NCBI RefSeq assembly: GCF_001580995.1
Contig: NZ_LHZU01000130.1
Coordinates: forward strand, 1-64,000
DNA from: Acetobacter senegalensis
GTDB lineage: Bacteria > Pseudomonadota > Alphaproteobacteria > Acetobacterales > Acetobacteraceae
Length of the DNA: 64,000 bases
Direction: 5' to 3'
Part shown: positions 45,012-54,654 of the stretch, piece by piece
Layout of the letters: every line of letters begins with the position of its first letter
Position numbering within the stretch: the stretch's first letter is position 1
Made by a program: the position numbers and the translations under genes
The notes under the pieces: model-generated
The model's input: the letters and a program-made list of their open reading frames with translations, nothing else
What the model was told of the DNA's origin: nothing
The model's database searches: none

Positions 45012-45731
45012 CTATTTTCGGGCAAGCACAGCTTTCAGTCTGGTCGCGTCCGTTTTCACTTCAAAGCCGGGGCCTCCGGGTTGAAACGCAATGGAGCTTG
45101 CCAGATCCCCTGTGATAACCGGGTCAAACCCTGCTGCACGCACAAGATTTGCGACAATCCCCACAGCAGAAGGATCGTCACCTGCAATCGGAACAGCCAG
45201 CAGAGGTGGATGACGATGAGCCTCCGTGCGCAGAACGCTCATATCAATGGAGTTGAAACCGCGCACGACGCGAGCGCCGGGAAAATAATGCTGGGTCGTG
45301 ATGCCTGCTCCATCATGCGCGGCAGTAGCGGCAATGGCACCGTCCCGAGACGGATAGAAATTGCTCGGATCAAGCAGAATTTTCCCCTTTACTACCCCAC
45401 TTAGTTGCTTACCAAGTGCTGGAATTGCTCGGTAAGGCACGGCCAACACCACAACGTCACCAAATGCAGATGCCTGCTCCGGTGTACCCGCGGAAGCAAG
45501 GGAGCCAAGTTGTGCCGCCTGCTGCTGCGCTTCATCCAATGATCGGGCTGAGAGCATGACGTGATATCCTGCGTCCACCCAGAACTTGGCAAGTGTACTG
45601 CCCACCTGGCCTGCACCAATCAATCCGATTTTTAACGGTGCGCTTTCTGCCCGACAGAGCCATGGGAAGATAAGGCTGGATAGCCCGACAAGCATTGTTC
45701 GTCGCGTAATATAAGTCACTGGTATTTCCAT
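45012..45731 (-). CDS. NADP-binding oxidoreductase (F420-dependent reductase-like) with Tat-type signal
   Basis: This 239-residue protein starts with TRRTMLVGLSSLIFPWLCRAES, a twin-arginine-type leader. A Rossmann fold follows: KIGLIGAGQVGSTLAKFW near 34, VVVLAVPYRAIPAL near 92, and VRGFNSIDMSVL near 150. This arrangement is that of the F420-dependent NADP reductase/NADP-oxidoreductase coenzyme-F420 family, whose cytoplasmic members are usual. An exported one would have to carry its cofactor out folded, which the Tat route allows. It overlaps the upstream cupin gene by 16 bases, so the two are translationally coupled. Confidence 0.82.
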   Translation of the reverse strand: MEIPVTYITRRTMLVGLSSLIFPWLCRAESAPLKIGLIGAGQVGSTLAKFWVDAGYHVMLSARSLDEAQQQAAQLGSLASAGTPEQASAFGDVVVLAVPYRAIPALGKQLSGVVKGKILLDPSNFYPSRDGAIAATAAHDGAGITTQHYFPGARVVRGFNSIDMSVLRTEAHRHPPLLAVPIAGDDPSAVGIVANLVRAAGFDPVITGDLASSIAFQPGGPGFEVKTDATRLKAVLARK

Positions 45732-46309
45732 AATTTACTGACCGAGCCACCCGCCCCTTCAACAGGGTCAGATGCCGGGAACGGCAAACTCTCCAAACGA
45801 AGACGTTGTGCAGCGTCAGGTTTCTGACGGACAATGTCGAACTCTTGGCCGGGTGGATAGGCCCCTACCACCTCAAACGCAGCATCCGATTCCAGATTCA
45901 TATGCCCGGTTCCGGCCGGGAGAAGCGCAATATCGCCAGCCTGCACATCTACCTCACGCGCGCCCGGGCCACCGAGCATGAGCTTCGCCGTTCCTTTGGA
46001 AAAACCAAGCACTTCATGCCCCAACGTATGGTAATGATGAAATGAATAAACGCCGTTCCGCCACTGGGGCGGCCATCCATTCTTCTGAAAGAGTTCTTCA
46101 AACGCCGCAGCCGGATCATCCCCACCTGTGGGCAGCGCATTACGATAGAGGATAACGGGTAATACAGAATTGTTAGGCACCCAGCTATTTGGATGCAAAA
46201 TGAAACTTTCAACCCGCACTGGGGTCGCCGCACCTGCGGCACGAACGCCTCCCTCGCCCAGAGAAAGGCCAAGCCCGGCAAGGACGGAATTGAAAAAGCG
46301 TCTCTTCAT
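45716..46309 (-). CDS. Cupin-domain protein with twin-arginine-like signal
   Basis: The protein has 197 residues, with the leader MKRRFFNSVLAGLGLSLGEGG ending near AAG-AAT. Cupin motif 1 reads HHYHTLGHEVLGFSKGTAKLMLGG (near 90), and motif 2 GDIALLPAGTGHMN (near 125), giving the usual His/Glu metal set. Single-domain cupins include isomerases, dioxygenases and sensors; no substrate is visible. AGAAGGAG is eight bases before the ATG. The 3' end overlaps the Tat-type oxidoreductase gene; both products appear to go to the periplasm. Confidence 0.82.
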   Translation of the reverse strand: MKRRFFNSVLAGLGLSLGEGGVRAAGAATPVRVESFILHPNSWVPNNSVLPVILYRNALPTGGDDPAAAFEELFQKNGWPPQWRNGVYSFHHYHTLGHEVLGFSKGTAKLMLGGPGAREVDVQAGDIALLPAGTGHMNLESDAAFEVVGAYPPGQEFDIVRQKPDAAQRLRLESLPFPASDPVEGAGGSVSKLWKYQ

Positions 46310-46563
46310 TGTTCATACTCCTTCTCTTGCCCCTTCAGTCTTCCTTTTGTCAGGAAAAGGTTTCAAGAGATAATCTCGCTTTTCACGGGGATATGTATGA
46401 AGACGTGCGCGCTAAATCGGCCTTTTTGGGGTCCCGCACCGATCTTACGAAATTTGCGACCAGCATGCTGTTAAAGCTGTAAATTTGATAGCTTTTCCCA
46501 TGCAGAACACGTGGTACGCTCTGCTCCTTGTATAAAGCCATATTACGCCCGTTACCCCGGTTT

Positions 46564-47400
46564 CTAGCGCTTTATGAAAGCCCGTATCCGGCTATCCGCA
46601 TGTGGATTGACATAATGGAAGACGGCTGTGGCACGGATCTGATCGTGATCAAAAGGCTCGTTGGCATGCACGGATCGATATCCCCAAAAGAAATAGACAT
46701 TCCCGGGTTCTAGCTGCACGCGAACCGGTTTTATGAGCTTCAAAAGCATCGCTTTTTTCAACAGGCGTTGCGTCAGTCGATTATCCAGCAGAACCTTATC
46801 GAAAAGATTAGTCAGATAAGTGTTTCTGATCGGTCGTCGGTTAGGAAACATGATCAGATCGCCCATCGGGCCTCTTGATGGCATGATGGCCGGTATCAGC
46901 ACTGTAAGGACATAGGAATCGTAATGAAAGAAATAAGCGTGCTGCTCCCCCGTGTCGCCGGAAAACCAGCGTAGGATGTGATAAAATGTTTGATCAGGAC
47001 CAGTTTTTCCCGTTCCTAATCTATAGATTGTCCGGCAGGCCCGATTGAATTCGGAGGAGAGAGACAGCGCGTTCAGTAAGGAATCGCTGCCAGAGTGACC
47101 GGGATCAAAAGGACCATATTCGCCGCGTTGCTCGACAACCTTCTGCATAATGAAGGCTCTCAGGGAAGACAGGTGTGCCTCGTCAATACACTTCTCCACC
47201 ATGCCGAAGCCGTTCTGGTTCATGTCCTGGACGATGCGGGCGAGAGTACTATCAGCTAAATCCGGAAAGACTGGAGCAGATAAAAGTCTTTCTGCTGAGC
47301 TTATCTCTGCCGCAGATGTCGATTTTGTATTTTTTAAGCTCTCACCCCCAGTAGACGCAGAGTTCTCTGGGTGCAGAGGCGCAGGTCCATTTTTGTCCAT
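46564..47400 (-). CDS. Fe(II)/2-oxoglutarate oxygenase-like protein
   Basis: This 278-residue protein has a Ser/Thr-rich N-terminus of about 40 residues. The core contains His159-x-Asp161 (FFHYDSY), His245 (SVHANEP) and Arg256 (IRATAVFHY), the arrangement of the facial triad and 2-oxoglutarate-binding Arg of phytanoyl-CoA-dioxygenase-like enzymes. EPGNVYFFWGYRSVH is also typical. It would hydroxylate a small molecule or lipid, but the substrate is unknown. GGAG precedes the ATG by eight bases. It is monocistronic and divergent from the efflux operon. Confidence 0.75.
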   Translation of the reverse strand: MDKNGPAPLHPENSASTGGESLKNTKSTSAAEISSAERLLSAPVFPDLADSTLARIVQDMNQNGFGMVEKCIDEAHLSSLRAFIMQKVVEQRGEYGPFDPGHSGSDSLLNALSLSSEFNRACRTIYRLGTGKTGPDQTFYHILRWFSGDTGEQHAYFFHYDSYVLTVLIPAIMPSRGPMGDLIMFPNRRPIRNTYLTNLFDKVLLDNRLTQRLLKKAMLLKLIKPVRVQLEPGNVYFFWGYRSVHANEPFDHDQIRATAVFHYVNPHADSRIRAFIKR

Positions 47401-47459
47401 TATTATGCTCCTGCGGCATGATTATGGGGAACGACCTATCGACACGAGAGTTCTTCCTC

Positions 47460-47480
47460 ACGGCAATCATGTCTTGCCGT
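47460..47480. promoter_or_regulatory. Inverted repeat upstream of the oxygenase gene, possible operator
   Basis: ACGGCAA (47460-47466) and TTGCCGT (47474-47480) form a perfect 7-bp inverted repeat with a 7-base spacer, 60 bases before the oxygenase start. The remaining 47481-47898 region up to the efflux operon shows no gene, terminator or clear regulator gene. Confidence 0.35.
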
Positions 47481-47898
47481 CAGACCAGATCAGACACTGT
47501 GCACCAAGAGCATTGATCGCAGGAAAATCGTTTAACCCATTCTGTGTAAAGAATAGATGAGAGAAAGTTGCTCATGGAAGGCCGAGGTTCTCTCTATTTT
47601 TTCACCCAAATGTGAACCCGCTCAAAGCCTTTCCATTGAAGACGAGGCTTCTACATATGATCGGAAATGCGCCATGATCGTTCAGAGGTGAATCATCAGG
47701 TGCCACGCACTGGGGTCGACATCTCTCTTTAAAGTGGACCATCTCACACAAGTGCAAACGGTCCTCTCTCTACATCATCGAAAGACACCACTTCATGCAT
47801 CATCAAAGGAGTGGCAAACAGGCCTGTAACTCAGGAGACAGTGCGTTCGTTGTCACCGTGCGGTTACAGCCTCCTCCACGGAATAGCCTTCTGTCGCC

Positions 47899-50800
47899 AT
47901 GAACGCCATTGTTCGTCTGGCGCTCTCGCGGCCTTACACATTTATTGTTATGGCGATCTTGATCGTGATTGCGGGTGTTCTATCGGCAATCCGTACGCCA
48001 AAGGATATTTTCCCCAACATCGCTATTCCAGTTGTTGCGGTTGCGTGGACCTATACCAACCTAGCCCCGCAGGACGTATCAGGCCGTATCCAGCTTCCTT
48101 TTCAGCGGTCGTTGACCACAACGGTTAATGACATCGAACATATTGAGGGGCAGGCGCTGACGGGTATCGGTATTACCAAGATTTTTTTTCAGCCTGGCGC
48201 AGATATCCGCCTTGCCAACGCTCAGGTTACCGCGATTGCGCAGACATTGCTGCGTCAGTTACCGGTCGGAACAACCCCTCCCCTGATCCTGAATTACAAT
48301 GCCTCAACCGTACCCATTCTTCAGCTTGGTCTGTCTGGGGCCGGGCTGACCGAACAGCAGCTCTATGATTACGGCTTCAACTTCATCCGTACCCGGCTGG
48401 TCATGGTGCCAGGCGCCGCCCTCCCCTTCCCTAATGGTGGCCGTGTGAGGCAGATCCAGATGGATCTCGATCCTTCCCAATTGCAAGCGCGTGGTGTGTC
48501 TGGACAGGACGTGGCCAGCACACTGGCGATGCAAACCCAGATCACCCCAGCCGGTTTTGTCAAGATTGGGGAATATCAATATAATTTCCGGTTAAACAAC
48601 GCTCCGCTGTCTGTCGAGCAACTCAATATGTTGCCTATCAAGACCGTGAATGGAGCGGTGGTGCGTGTGCGTGATGTTGCTCATGTGCGTGATGGCTCCC
48701 TGCCACAGCAGAATGTTGTGCATGTGGATGGTCAGCGGTCGGCCATGCTGACTGTTCTCAAGTCGGGAGCAACCTCCACCATCGCCATTGTAGAGGGGAT
48801 CAGGGCAACCATTCCCGATGCTGTGCGCGGGCTGCCAAAACAGCTTCAGGTCACCCCCGTCAATGATCAGTCGCTCTTTGTCAGGGCTGCCGTAAGTGGT
48901 GTTCTGCGTGAGGGGGCGATTGCAGCCGGTTTGACCAGTTTAATGATCCTGCTCTTTTTGGGTTCATGGCGTTCCACCCTGATCGTAGCAACCTCCATTC
49001 CGTTGTCTATTCTGGGCGCAATTGCCATTCTCTCATCGCTTGGCGAGACACTGAATGTCATGACATTGGGGGGGCTGGCGCTGGCCGTTGGCATTCTGGT
49101 GGACGAGGCAACGGTCACAATCGAGAATATCGAACGACATCTGGAGATGGGTAAGGATGTCCATGCCGCCATTATTGACGGCTCAGGCGAAATTATCGTT
49201 CCTGCTTTCCTTTCATTGCTCTGCATCTGCATTGTTTTTGTACCGATGTTCTATCTGCCCGGCGTGTCGGGTTTTCTCTTCGTGCCCATGGCGCTGGCCG
49301 TCATATTCGCCATGATGATGTCTTTCCTTCTGTCGCGCACACTTGTCCCGACGATGGCCATGTTCCTGCTACGGCCGCATGACAAGGAAAACAAAGCGCG
49401 TCCGGGTATTTTCACGCGCTTTCAGCAGAGGTTCGAGCATTACTTTGAAGCGTTTAAAGAGCGTTATGGCGGCGTGCTGGAAGTGGCGCTGGAGCATCGT
49501 TGGCGATTTGTGCTTGGCTTTCTCTGTTTCGGGTTTCTCAGTCTGGCGCTTCTACCTTTTCTGGGACGCAACTTCTTTCCCACGGTAGATGCAGGTGCGA
49601 TGACACTTCACGTGCGGGGGCCCATCGGCATGCGGATCGAAGAAACCAGCGCCCTGTTTCTCGACATCGAAAAACAGATCCGTGCACGTATTCCTGCCGA
49701 TGAGGTAGACTCTATTGCTGATACGATCGGCCTGCCGAATAGTGCCATCAACGTCGCGTATAACGCCTCCGGCACGATCGGCCCGGAAGATGGTGACATC
49801 TTGATTGCGCTCAAGGAGAATCATCATCCCACCCAACACTATGTGCGCATATTGCGCGCTGACCTGCGTCGGCTTTTCCCTCAGGCTGAATTCGCCTTCC
49901 TTCCCGCCGATATCACCAGTCAGATCCTCAATTTCGGCGCACCCGCCCCTATCGATATTCAGATTGTCGGGCCCAAGCCGGAGGAAACACGCCAGTTCGC
50001 TGAACTGGTGCTACGTGCGATACGCCACATTGACGGCCTGGTTGACGCACGCATTCAGCAACCCGCCAATTATCCAGAACTGCGTTTTGATGTAGACCGC
50101 ACGCGGATCAGTCAGCTTGGTTTAACGGAAAACGATGTCACCAACAGCATAGCAACATCAATTGCGGGGACGACACAGACCGCACCACTCTATTGGCTGA
50201 ACCCGCAAAACAATGTGACCTATCCCATTGCGGTGCAGATGCCGGAATACCGGATTGCGGCTCTGGCGGATGTAATTGGCTTGCCTGTAACGGGCAGCGT
50301 TGTGTCAACCATGCGGCTTCAGGTGTTGGGGGCATTGGGCAAGATTACCCGCGGTACAACGTCTCCTGTTGAAGGGCAGTATAACATTCGTCCGCTCATC
50401 AACATTTTTGCGGGCAGTGATGGACGTGATCTTGGTGGTGTGGCCTCTGATGTACAAGCTGTTCTGGCGCGGCTGGATCATCAGCGGCCAGCTACAGTAA
50501 GTGTCGTATTACGAGGCCAGTACCAATCCATGACAACGGCTTTTTCCGGTCTTGGTGCGGGTCTTCTGGGCGCTATCGTGCTTATTTATCTCCTGATTGT
50601 CGTCAATTTTCAAAGCTGGATAGATCCTTTCATCGTCATTCTTGCCTTGCCGGTGGCGTTGGCCGGAATCTGTTGGATGTTGTTTGCAACTGAAACGCCT
50701 CTTTCTGTCCCGGCACTGACAGGAGCCATCATGTGCATGGGGGTCGCGACGGCGAACTCCATCCTTGTCATAGCATTCTGCCGTGAGCAACTCAGCGAGC

Positions 50801-51069
50801 ATGGTGATGCATTGCAGGCGGCGCTGGTGGGAGGAAAAACCAGATTGCGCCCAGTGCTGATGACGGCTCTGGCCATGATTATCGGAATGTTGCCCATGGC
50901 GCTGGGGTTTGGTGAAGGGGGTGAACAGAACGCGCCTCTTGGCCGGGCTGTCATTGGTGGCCTTATCTTTGCAACCTGTGCCTCGCTTTTTCTGGTCCCG
51001 ACCTTGTTCGCCATCATCTACCATCGCCGTAGACAGGGCGAAGAGCATGGAGCATCACCCCATGCCTGA
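47899..51069 (+). CDS. RND-family efflux permease
   Basis: This 1056-residue inner-membrane proton antiporter has the RND layout. A first span lies near 12-32, with the start MNAIVRLALSRPYTFIVM. Two large periplasmic loops are separated by spans near 335-500. The TM4 motif reads GGLALAVGILVDEATVTIENIERH, where the AcrB Asp-Asp pair is Asp-Glu. Spans near 870-1040 end the protein. Substrates are not deducible. The gene heads a three-gene unit with adaptor and outer-membrane factor, an order with the permease first that is less common than adaptor first. No local regulator is adjacent. Confidence 0.93.
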   Translation: MNAIVRLALSRPYTFIVMAILIVIAGVLSAIRTPKDIFPNIAIPVVAVAWTYTNLAPQDVSGRIQLPFQRSLTTTVNDIEHIEGQALTGIGITKIFFQPGADIRLANAQVTAIAQTLLRQLPVGTTPPLILNYNASTVPILQLGLSGAGLTEQQLYDYGFNFIRTRLVMVPGAALPFPNGGRVRQIQMDLDPSQLQARGVSGQDVASTLAMQTQITPAGFVKIGEYQYNFRLNNAPLSVEQLNMLPIKTVNGAVVRVRDVAHVRDGSLPQQNVVHVDGQRSAMLTVLKSGATSTIAIVEGIRATIPDAVRGLPKQLQVTPVNDQSLFVRAAVSGVLREGAIAAGLTSLMILLFLGSWRSTLIVATSIPLSILGAIAILSSLGETLNVMTLGGLALAVGILVDEATVTIENIERHLEMGKDVHAAIIDGSGEIIVPAFLSLLCICIVFVPMFYLPGVSGFLFVPMALAVIFAMMMSFLLSRTLVPTMAMFLLRPHDKENKARPGIFTRFQQRFEHYFEAFKERYGGVLEVALEHRWRFVLGFLCFGFLSLALLPFLGRNFFPTVDAGAMTLHVRGPIGMRIEETSALFLDIEKQIRARIPADEVDSIADTIGLPNSAINVAYNASGTIGPEDGDILIALKENHHPTQHYVRILRADLRRLFPQAEFAFLPADITSQILNFGAPAPIDIQIVGPKPEETRQFAELVLRAIRHIDGLVDARIQQPANYPELRFDVDRTRISQLGLTENDVTNSIATSIAGTTQTAPLYWLNPQNNVTYPIAVQMPEYRIAALADVIGLPVTGSVVSTMRLQVLGALGKITRGTTSPVEGQYNIRPLINIFAGSDGRDLGGVASDVQAVLARLDHQRPATVSVVLRGQYQSMTTAFSGLGAGLLGAIVLIYLLIVVNFQSWIDPFIVILALPVALAGICWMLFATETPLSVPALTGAIMCMGVATANSILVIAFCREQLSEHGDALQAALVGGKTRLRPVLMTALAMIIGMLPMALGFGEGGEQNAPLGRAVIGGLIFATCASLFLVPTLFAIIYHRRRQGEEHGASPHA

Positions 51070-52252
51070 TGTCATGCCCCGCCCCTCACAGGAAAACAGC
51101 AGATCACAAACAACAGGGCGTCCTCCGCGCCTTCGTTGGTTCATTCTGGCTGCGGGACTAACGTTTGGCCTGATTCTGGCCAGCGGTGTTTTTCTGCGCG
51201 TACATGCACGCCATCAGCTTCACGCAGTCACTGCTGCCGCAGCTATTCCTACCGTGACCATTGTCCATCCGGGTGGCATGGCCCCAGATAAGCTGGTTCT
51301 GCCGGGACGGCTGCAAGCGTGGTACAGTGCACCTGTCTATGCACGCACCAACGGCTACCTCCTGCGGTGGTATGCCGATATCGGCCAAAAGGTACACGAA
51401 GGTCAGCTACTGGCGGAGATCGATACTCCAGATGTGGACCTGCAACTGAAAGGGGCACGCGCCGCGCTGGCAACCCGTGCCGCGCAGCGCAATCTGGCTG
51501 GAATTACCACCCGCCGGTGGGACCGCCTCAACGCACAGAATGCGGTATCGCAACAGGAAACGGATGAGCGGCGCGGAAATTTTGCAGCCAGCGAGGCAAT
51601 GCAGCGTGAGGCTTCGGCTGAAGTGGGACGGCTTGAAACCCTCTCCGGGTTCAAACATATCGTGGCCCCTTTTACGGGCGTCGTCACCAGCCGCGCGACG
51701 GATATCGGCGCATTGATCGTCGCCGGCGCGTCTTCTGCACAGCCGCTGTTCACTGTTTCGGATGTTTCACAGCTTCGCATCTATGTCAGTGTTCCGCAGG
51801 CCTATATTGCCCGTATGCGCGAGGGTATGGACGTTGCGTTCACAGTGCCAGATTATCCGGGCAGAACCTTTCAGGCCCATCTCATTCGTTCTTCTGATGC
51901 CGTTGACCCACAATCAGGTGCGATGCTTGTTCAGCTTCTCTACGAAAACTCGGAGAATTTGCTGAAGCCAGGATCTTATGCACAAATTGCCTTCACCTTT
52001 CCCGGCACCAGCACCACGAACGCCGTGCGCATTCCCGCCAGCAGTCTTCTGTTCCGGCGCGCAGGCCCAACCATTGCGGTCATGGAGGCCAATCATCACG
52101 TCAAGATCCATCCTATTACCATTCTAACCGATTTCGGCACAGAGCTTGAGGTCACGGGACTGTCTTCTGAAAGCGCCATTATCGATAATCCGAGAGATGA
52201 TCTGCGCGACGGTGACGAGGTGAAACCTCAGGAGAATGGGCATGACAGTTGA
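51062..52252 (+). CDS. Periplasmic adaptor (membrane fusion protein) of the RND system
   Basis: An HlyD/AcrA-type adaptor of about 396 residues. One anchor span lies near 24-42 (WFILAAGLTFGLILASGVFL). The lipoyl halves are GRLQAWYSAPVYARTNGYLLRWYADIGQKV near 80 and FKHIVAPFTGVVTSRATDIGALI near 198. A short alpha-hairpin lies between them (DVDLQLKGARAALATRAAQRNLA), and a beta-barrel follows. It links permease and outer-membrane channel. ATG 51062 overlaps the permease stop by 8 bases; ATG 51047 is an alternative. Confidence 0.92.
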   Translation: MPDVMPRPSQENSRSQTTGRPPRLRWFILAAGLTFGLILASGVFLRVHARHQLHAVTAAAAIPTVTIVHPGGMAPDKLVLPGRLQAWYSAPVYARTNGYLLRWYADIGQKVHEGQLLAEIDTPDVDLQLKGARAALATRAAQRNLAGITTRRWDRLNAQNAVSQQETDERRGNFAASEAMQREASAEVGRLETLSGFKHIVAPFTGVVTSRATDIGALIVAGASSAQPLFTVSDVSQLRIYVSVPQAYIARMREGMDVAFTVPDYPGRTFQAHLIRSSDAVDPQSGAMLVQLLYENSENLLKPGSYAQIAFTFPGTSTTNAVRIPASSLLFRRAGPTIAVMEANHHVKIHPITILTDFGTELEVTGLSSESAIIDNPRDDLRDGDEVKPQENGHDS

Positions 52253-53732
52253 GGCTGAGCGGCAAGGACAATCCGCGCGGCATCAGAAGTATAAAAAGCG
52301 CCTGTGGTTTGCGAGAATTTTCATGCCTGCCGATCTGACAGGGCGTGGGGTTGTGATTATGCTGTTGTCCGCCCTTTCTGGCTGCAACCTTGCGCCGCAT
52401 TACCAAAAACCGGCGCAGACCGCCCTCCCGCTTACATTCAAGGAAAGTGGCCTCTGGACGCCCACACGCCCTGAGATGGCGATACCGCCTTCCGACTGGT
52501 GGACCGTCATGCAAGATGAGCAATTGAACGGACTTGAAGCACGGATCGACACAGGTAACCCACAACTGGCGGCCGCCATTGCTCGATACGATCAGGCACG
52601 CGCCATGGTGCGAAGGGCACGTGCTGAGTTCTTTCCTCAGATTAACGCTACAGCGAGTGCAGAACGGGAACAAACCCTGTTTTTACAAACCGGTTCCTAC
52701 TTCGATTATCGTAATTATGCTGCAGGAGGAACTGTCTCCTGGGAACCAGATCTTTGGGGGCGTATCCGCAACCTCGTTTCTGCCGCGCGTTCAGGGGCTC
52801 AGGCCAGCGCAGATGATCTCGCGGCCATGCGTCTCAGCCTGCAAGCTGAACTGGGCGATGATTATTTTCAGCTTCGCGGCCTTGATGCTCGCATGGAGGT
52901 ATTGCGGCAGACCGTCTCCTCCTACGAGGCAGCACTCCAGCTGACTACCAATCGGTTTACGGGGGGAGCCGCCAGTGAACTTGATGTCGGGCGAGCAAGA
53001 ACCCAACTGGCGACCACACAGTCCCGACTGGAACAGCAAGCAGCCGATCGTGCCCTGCTTGAACATGCCATTGCTGTATTGATTGGCGAAGAACCAACAC
53101 TTTTCTCGCTTCCGCCCGTTAAGTCCCTGGCGGCTGTTCCTGTCATTCCCATTACTGCGCCGTCTTTATTACTGCAACGGCGGCCTGATGTGGCGGCAGC
53201 AGAACGCCGTATGGCAGCAGCAAATGCCCGGATCGGTGTGGCCCGAGCAGCCTTTTTCCCCAACATTACGCTCGGATCGTCAGGCGGGTCAGAAACAACC
53301 GTCAGCACACTTTTTTCCGCCGGGACAGGTGTGTGGGCACTCGGCCCTGCCCTCGCCACTCTGGCTATTTTTGACGGTGGACGACGTTTTGCCGATTTGG
53401 CTGCCATGCATGCCGCCTACACCGAAGCAGCCGCAAATTATCGGCAGGTATCGTTACGTGCTTTTCGGGAAGTGGAAGATCAACTCGCCTTGCTCAATCA
53501 TCTGGCTGATGCTTCGTCACGCCAGAACGAGGCTGTTACCGCCGCCACTCGTACAAACCAACTGGCTTCAATCCAGTATCGTGAAGGTGCTGTGGATTAT
53601 TTGCAGGTTGTTATTGCTCAGACGGCTGAACTGCAGGCACGTGAGGATATGATCACCCTCATGACACGCCGTCTGGTTGCAGGGATTGACCTCGTTCGCG
53701 CCATGGGGGGAGGATGGCAACCGAACAGATAG
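52242..53732 (+). CDS. Outer-membrane factor lipoprotein of the RND system (NodT family)
   Basis: The protein is about 496 residues from ATG 52242, which has GGAG seven bases upstream. The lipobox LSGC puts the lipidated Cys at 48, after an unusually long charged N-region. ATG 52323 would give a conventional 20-residue lipoprotein signal and may be the real start. Typical elements follow: PSDWWTVMQDEQLNGLEARI, two repeats of the coiled-coil hairpin, and LLQRRPDVAAAERRMAAANARIGVARAAFFPNI near 310. It is the tunnel partner of the permease and adaptor. It overlaps the adaptor gene by 11 bases. Confidence 0.92.
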   Translation: MTVEAERQGQSARHQKYKKRLWFARIFMPADLTGRGVVIMLLSALSGCNLAPHYQKPAQTALPLTFKESGLWTPTRPEMAIPPSDWWTVMQDEQLNGLEARIDTGNPQLAAAIARYDQARAMVRRARAEFFPQINATASAEREQTLFLQTGSYFDYRNYAAGGTVSWEPDLWGRIRNLVSAARSGAQASADDLAAMRLSLQAELGDDYFQLRGLDARMEVLRQTVSSYEAALQLTTNRFTGGAASELDVGRARTQLATTQSRLEQQAADRALLEHAIAVLIGEEPTLFSLPPVKSLAAVPVIPITAPSLLLQRRPDVAAAERRMAAANARIGVARAAFFPNITLGSSGGSETTVSTLFSAGTGVWALGPALATLAIFDGGRRFADLAAMHAAYTEAAANYRQVSLRAFREVEDQLALLNHLADASSRQNEAVTAATRTNQLASIQYREGAVDYLQVVIAQTAELQAREDMITLMTRRLVAGIDLVRAMGGGWQPNR

Positions 53733-53769
53733 GGCCCGTAAGCCGGCACAGACCCATTACAAACCATGA

Positions 53770-54654
53770 TTATTTCAGCCCGCTATCCTGCCGAGCCCGT
53801 TCCATAAGCACCACAAAATCCCGATCGGCATCGCCTGCACTGATAGCGCTTAGAAGACGATCCCGCACCACGGAAGCGTAAGGCAGAGGAACGTCATAGT
53901 CGCCGCCAGCTTCCAGAAACATTTTCATATCCTTGAGGCCAAGTGTTACCGGCGGGGCGCCTGGGTGATCGTATTCATGCTCTACCATCAGCTTTCCGTA
54001 ATTCTTATGAACGGGTGCCGTATAAAAACTATTGGTCATGATTTCAAAGATCTTGCGCGGATCTGTTCCTGCCTTCTCGTTGAGTGCAAAAACTTCTGCC
54101 ATCTGCTCAATCGTGGAGTAAATCATGAAATTGAGGGAAAGTTTCACGAGGTTGGCCTGCACAGGGTCCCGTCCGGCATCAAATATCTGGGTTCCAAAAC
54201 ACTCGAGTAGCGGGCGCAGGTGCTTCACCGCCTCCTCTGCGCCTCCCGTGATGACGAACAATTCTCCCGCCGCAGCTGCCGGCGGGCGCCCCAGCACAGT
54301 GGCGCTCACATAAGTCTGGCCTCGCTCGGCGTGTCCATCTCGCAAACGGCGCGCCTGCGCCAGAGACAGGGTGCTACAGCAGACATGGATTGCGTTCTGA
54401 GACAGCCCTGTTGCGACACCGTCTTTGCCAAACGTGGCCTCTTCCGTGCTTGCGTCGTCAAACAACATCGAGAAAGTTACCTCAGCTTGACGGGCAACGT
54501 CTGCAGGTGTCTCGACAAATACAGCCCCTTGATCGATCAGATCATCTGCCTTGCTACGTGTCCTGTTATAGACGACGAGAGCATGACCACCTTTGAGCAA
54601 CCGCTCCGCCATTGCATGCCCCATGGCGCCAAGTCCGACAAAGCCGATTTTCAT
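53770..54654 (-). CDS. NAD(P)-dependent beta-hydroxyacid dehydrogenase family protein
   Basis: This 294-residue enzyme of the 3-hydroxyisobutyrate dehydrogenase/6-phosphogluconate type has GFVGLGAMGHAMAERL at the start (Rossmann loop). CSTLSLAQARRL lies near 94, with Cys in the position of a usual Ser-Thr. SATVLGRPPAAAAGEL lies near 117, and the catalytic Lys is in NLVKLSLNFMI near 170. It also resembles glyoxylate/succinic semialdehyde reductases. It overlaps the Old Yellow Enzyme gene by four bases, so the two form one unit that may reduce small carbonyl or enal compounds. Confidence 0.9.
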   Translation of the reverse strand: MKIGFVGLGAMGHAMAERLLKGGHALVVYNRTRSKADDLIDQGAVFVETPADVARQAEVTFSMLFDDASTEEATFGKDGVATGLSQNAIHVCCSTLSLAQARRLRDGHAERGQTYVSATVLGRPPAAAAGELFVITGGAEEAVKHLRPLLECFGTQIFDAGRDPVQANLVKLSLNFMIYSTIEQMAEVFALNEKAGTDPRKIFEIMTNSFYTAPVHKNYGKLMVEHEYDHPGAPPVTLGLKDMKMFLEAGGDYDVPLPYASVVRDRLLSAISAGDADRDFVVLMERARQDSGLK

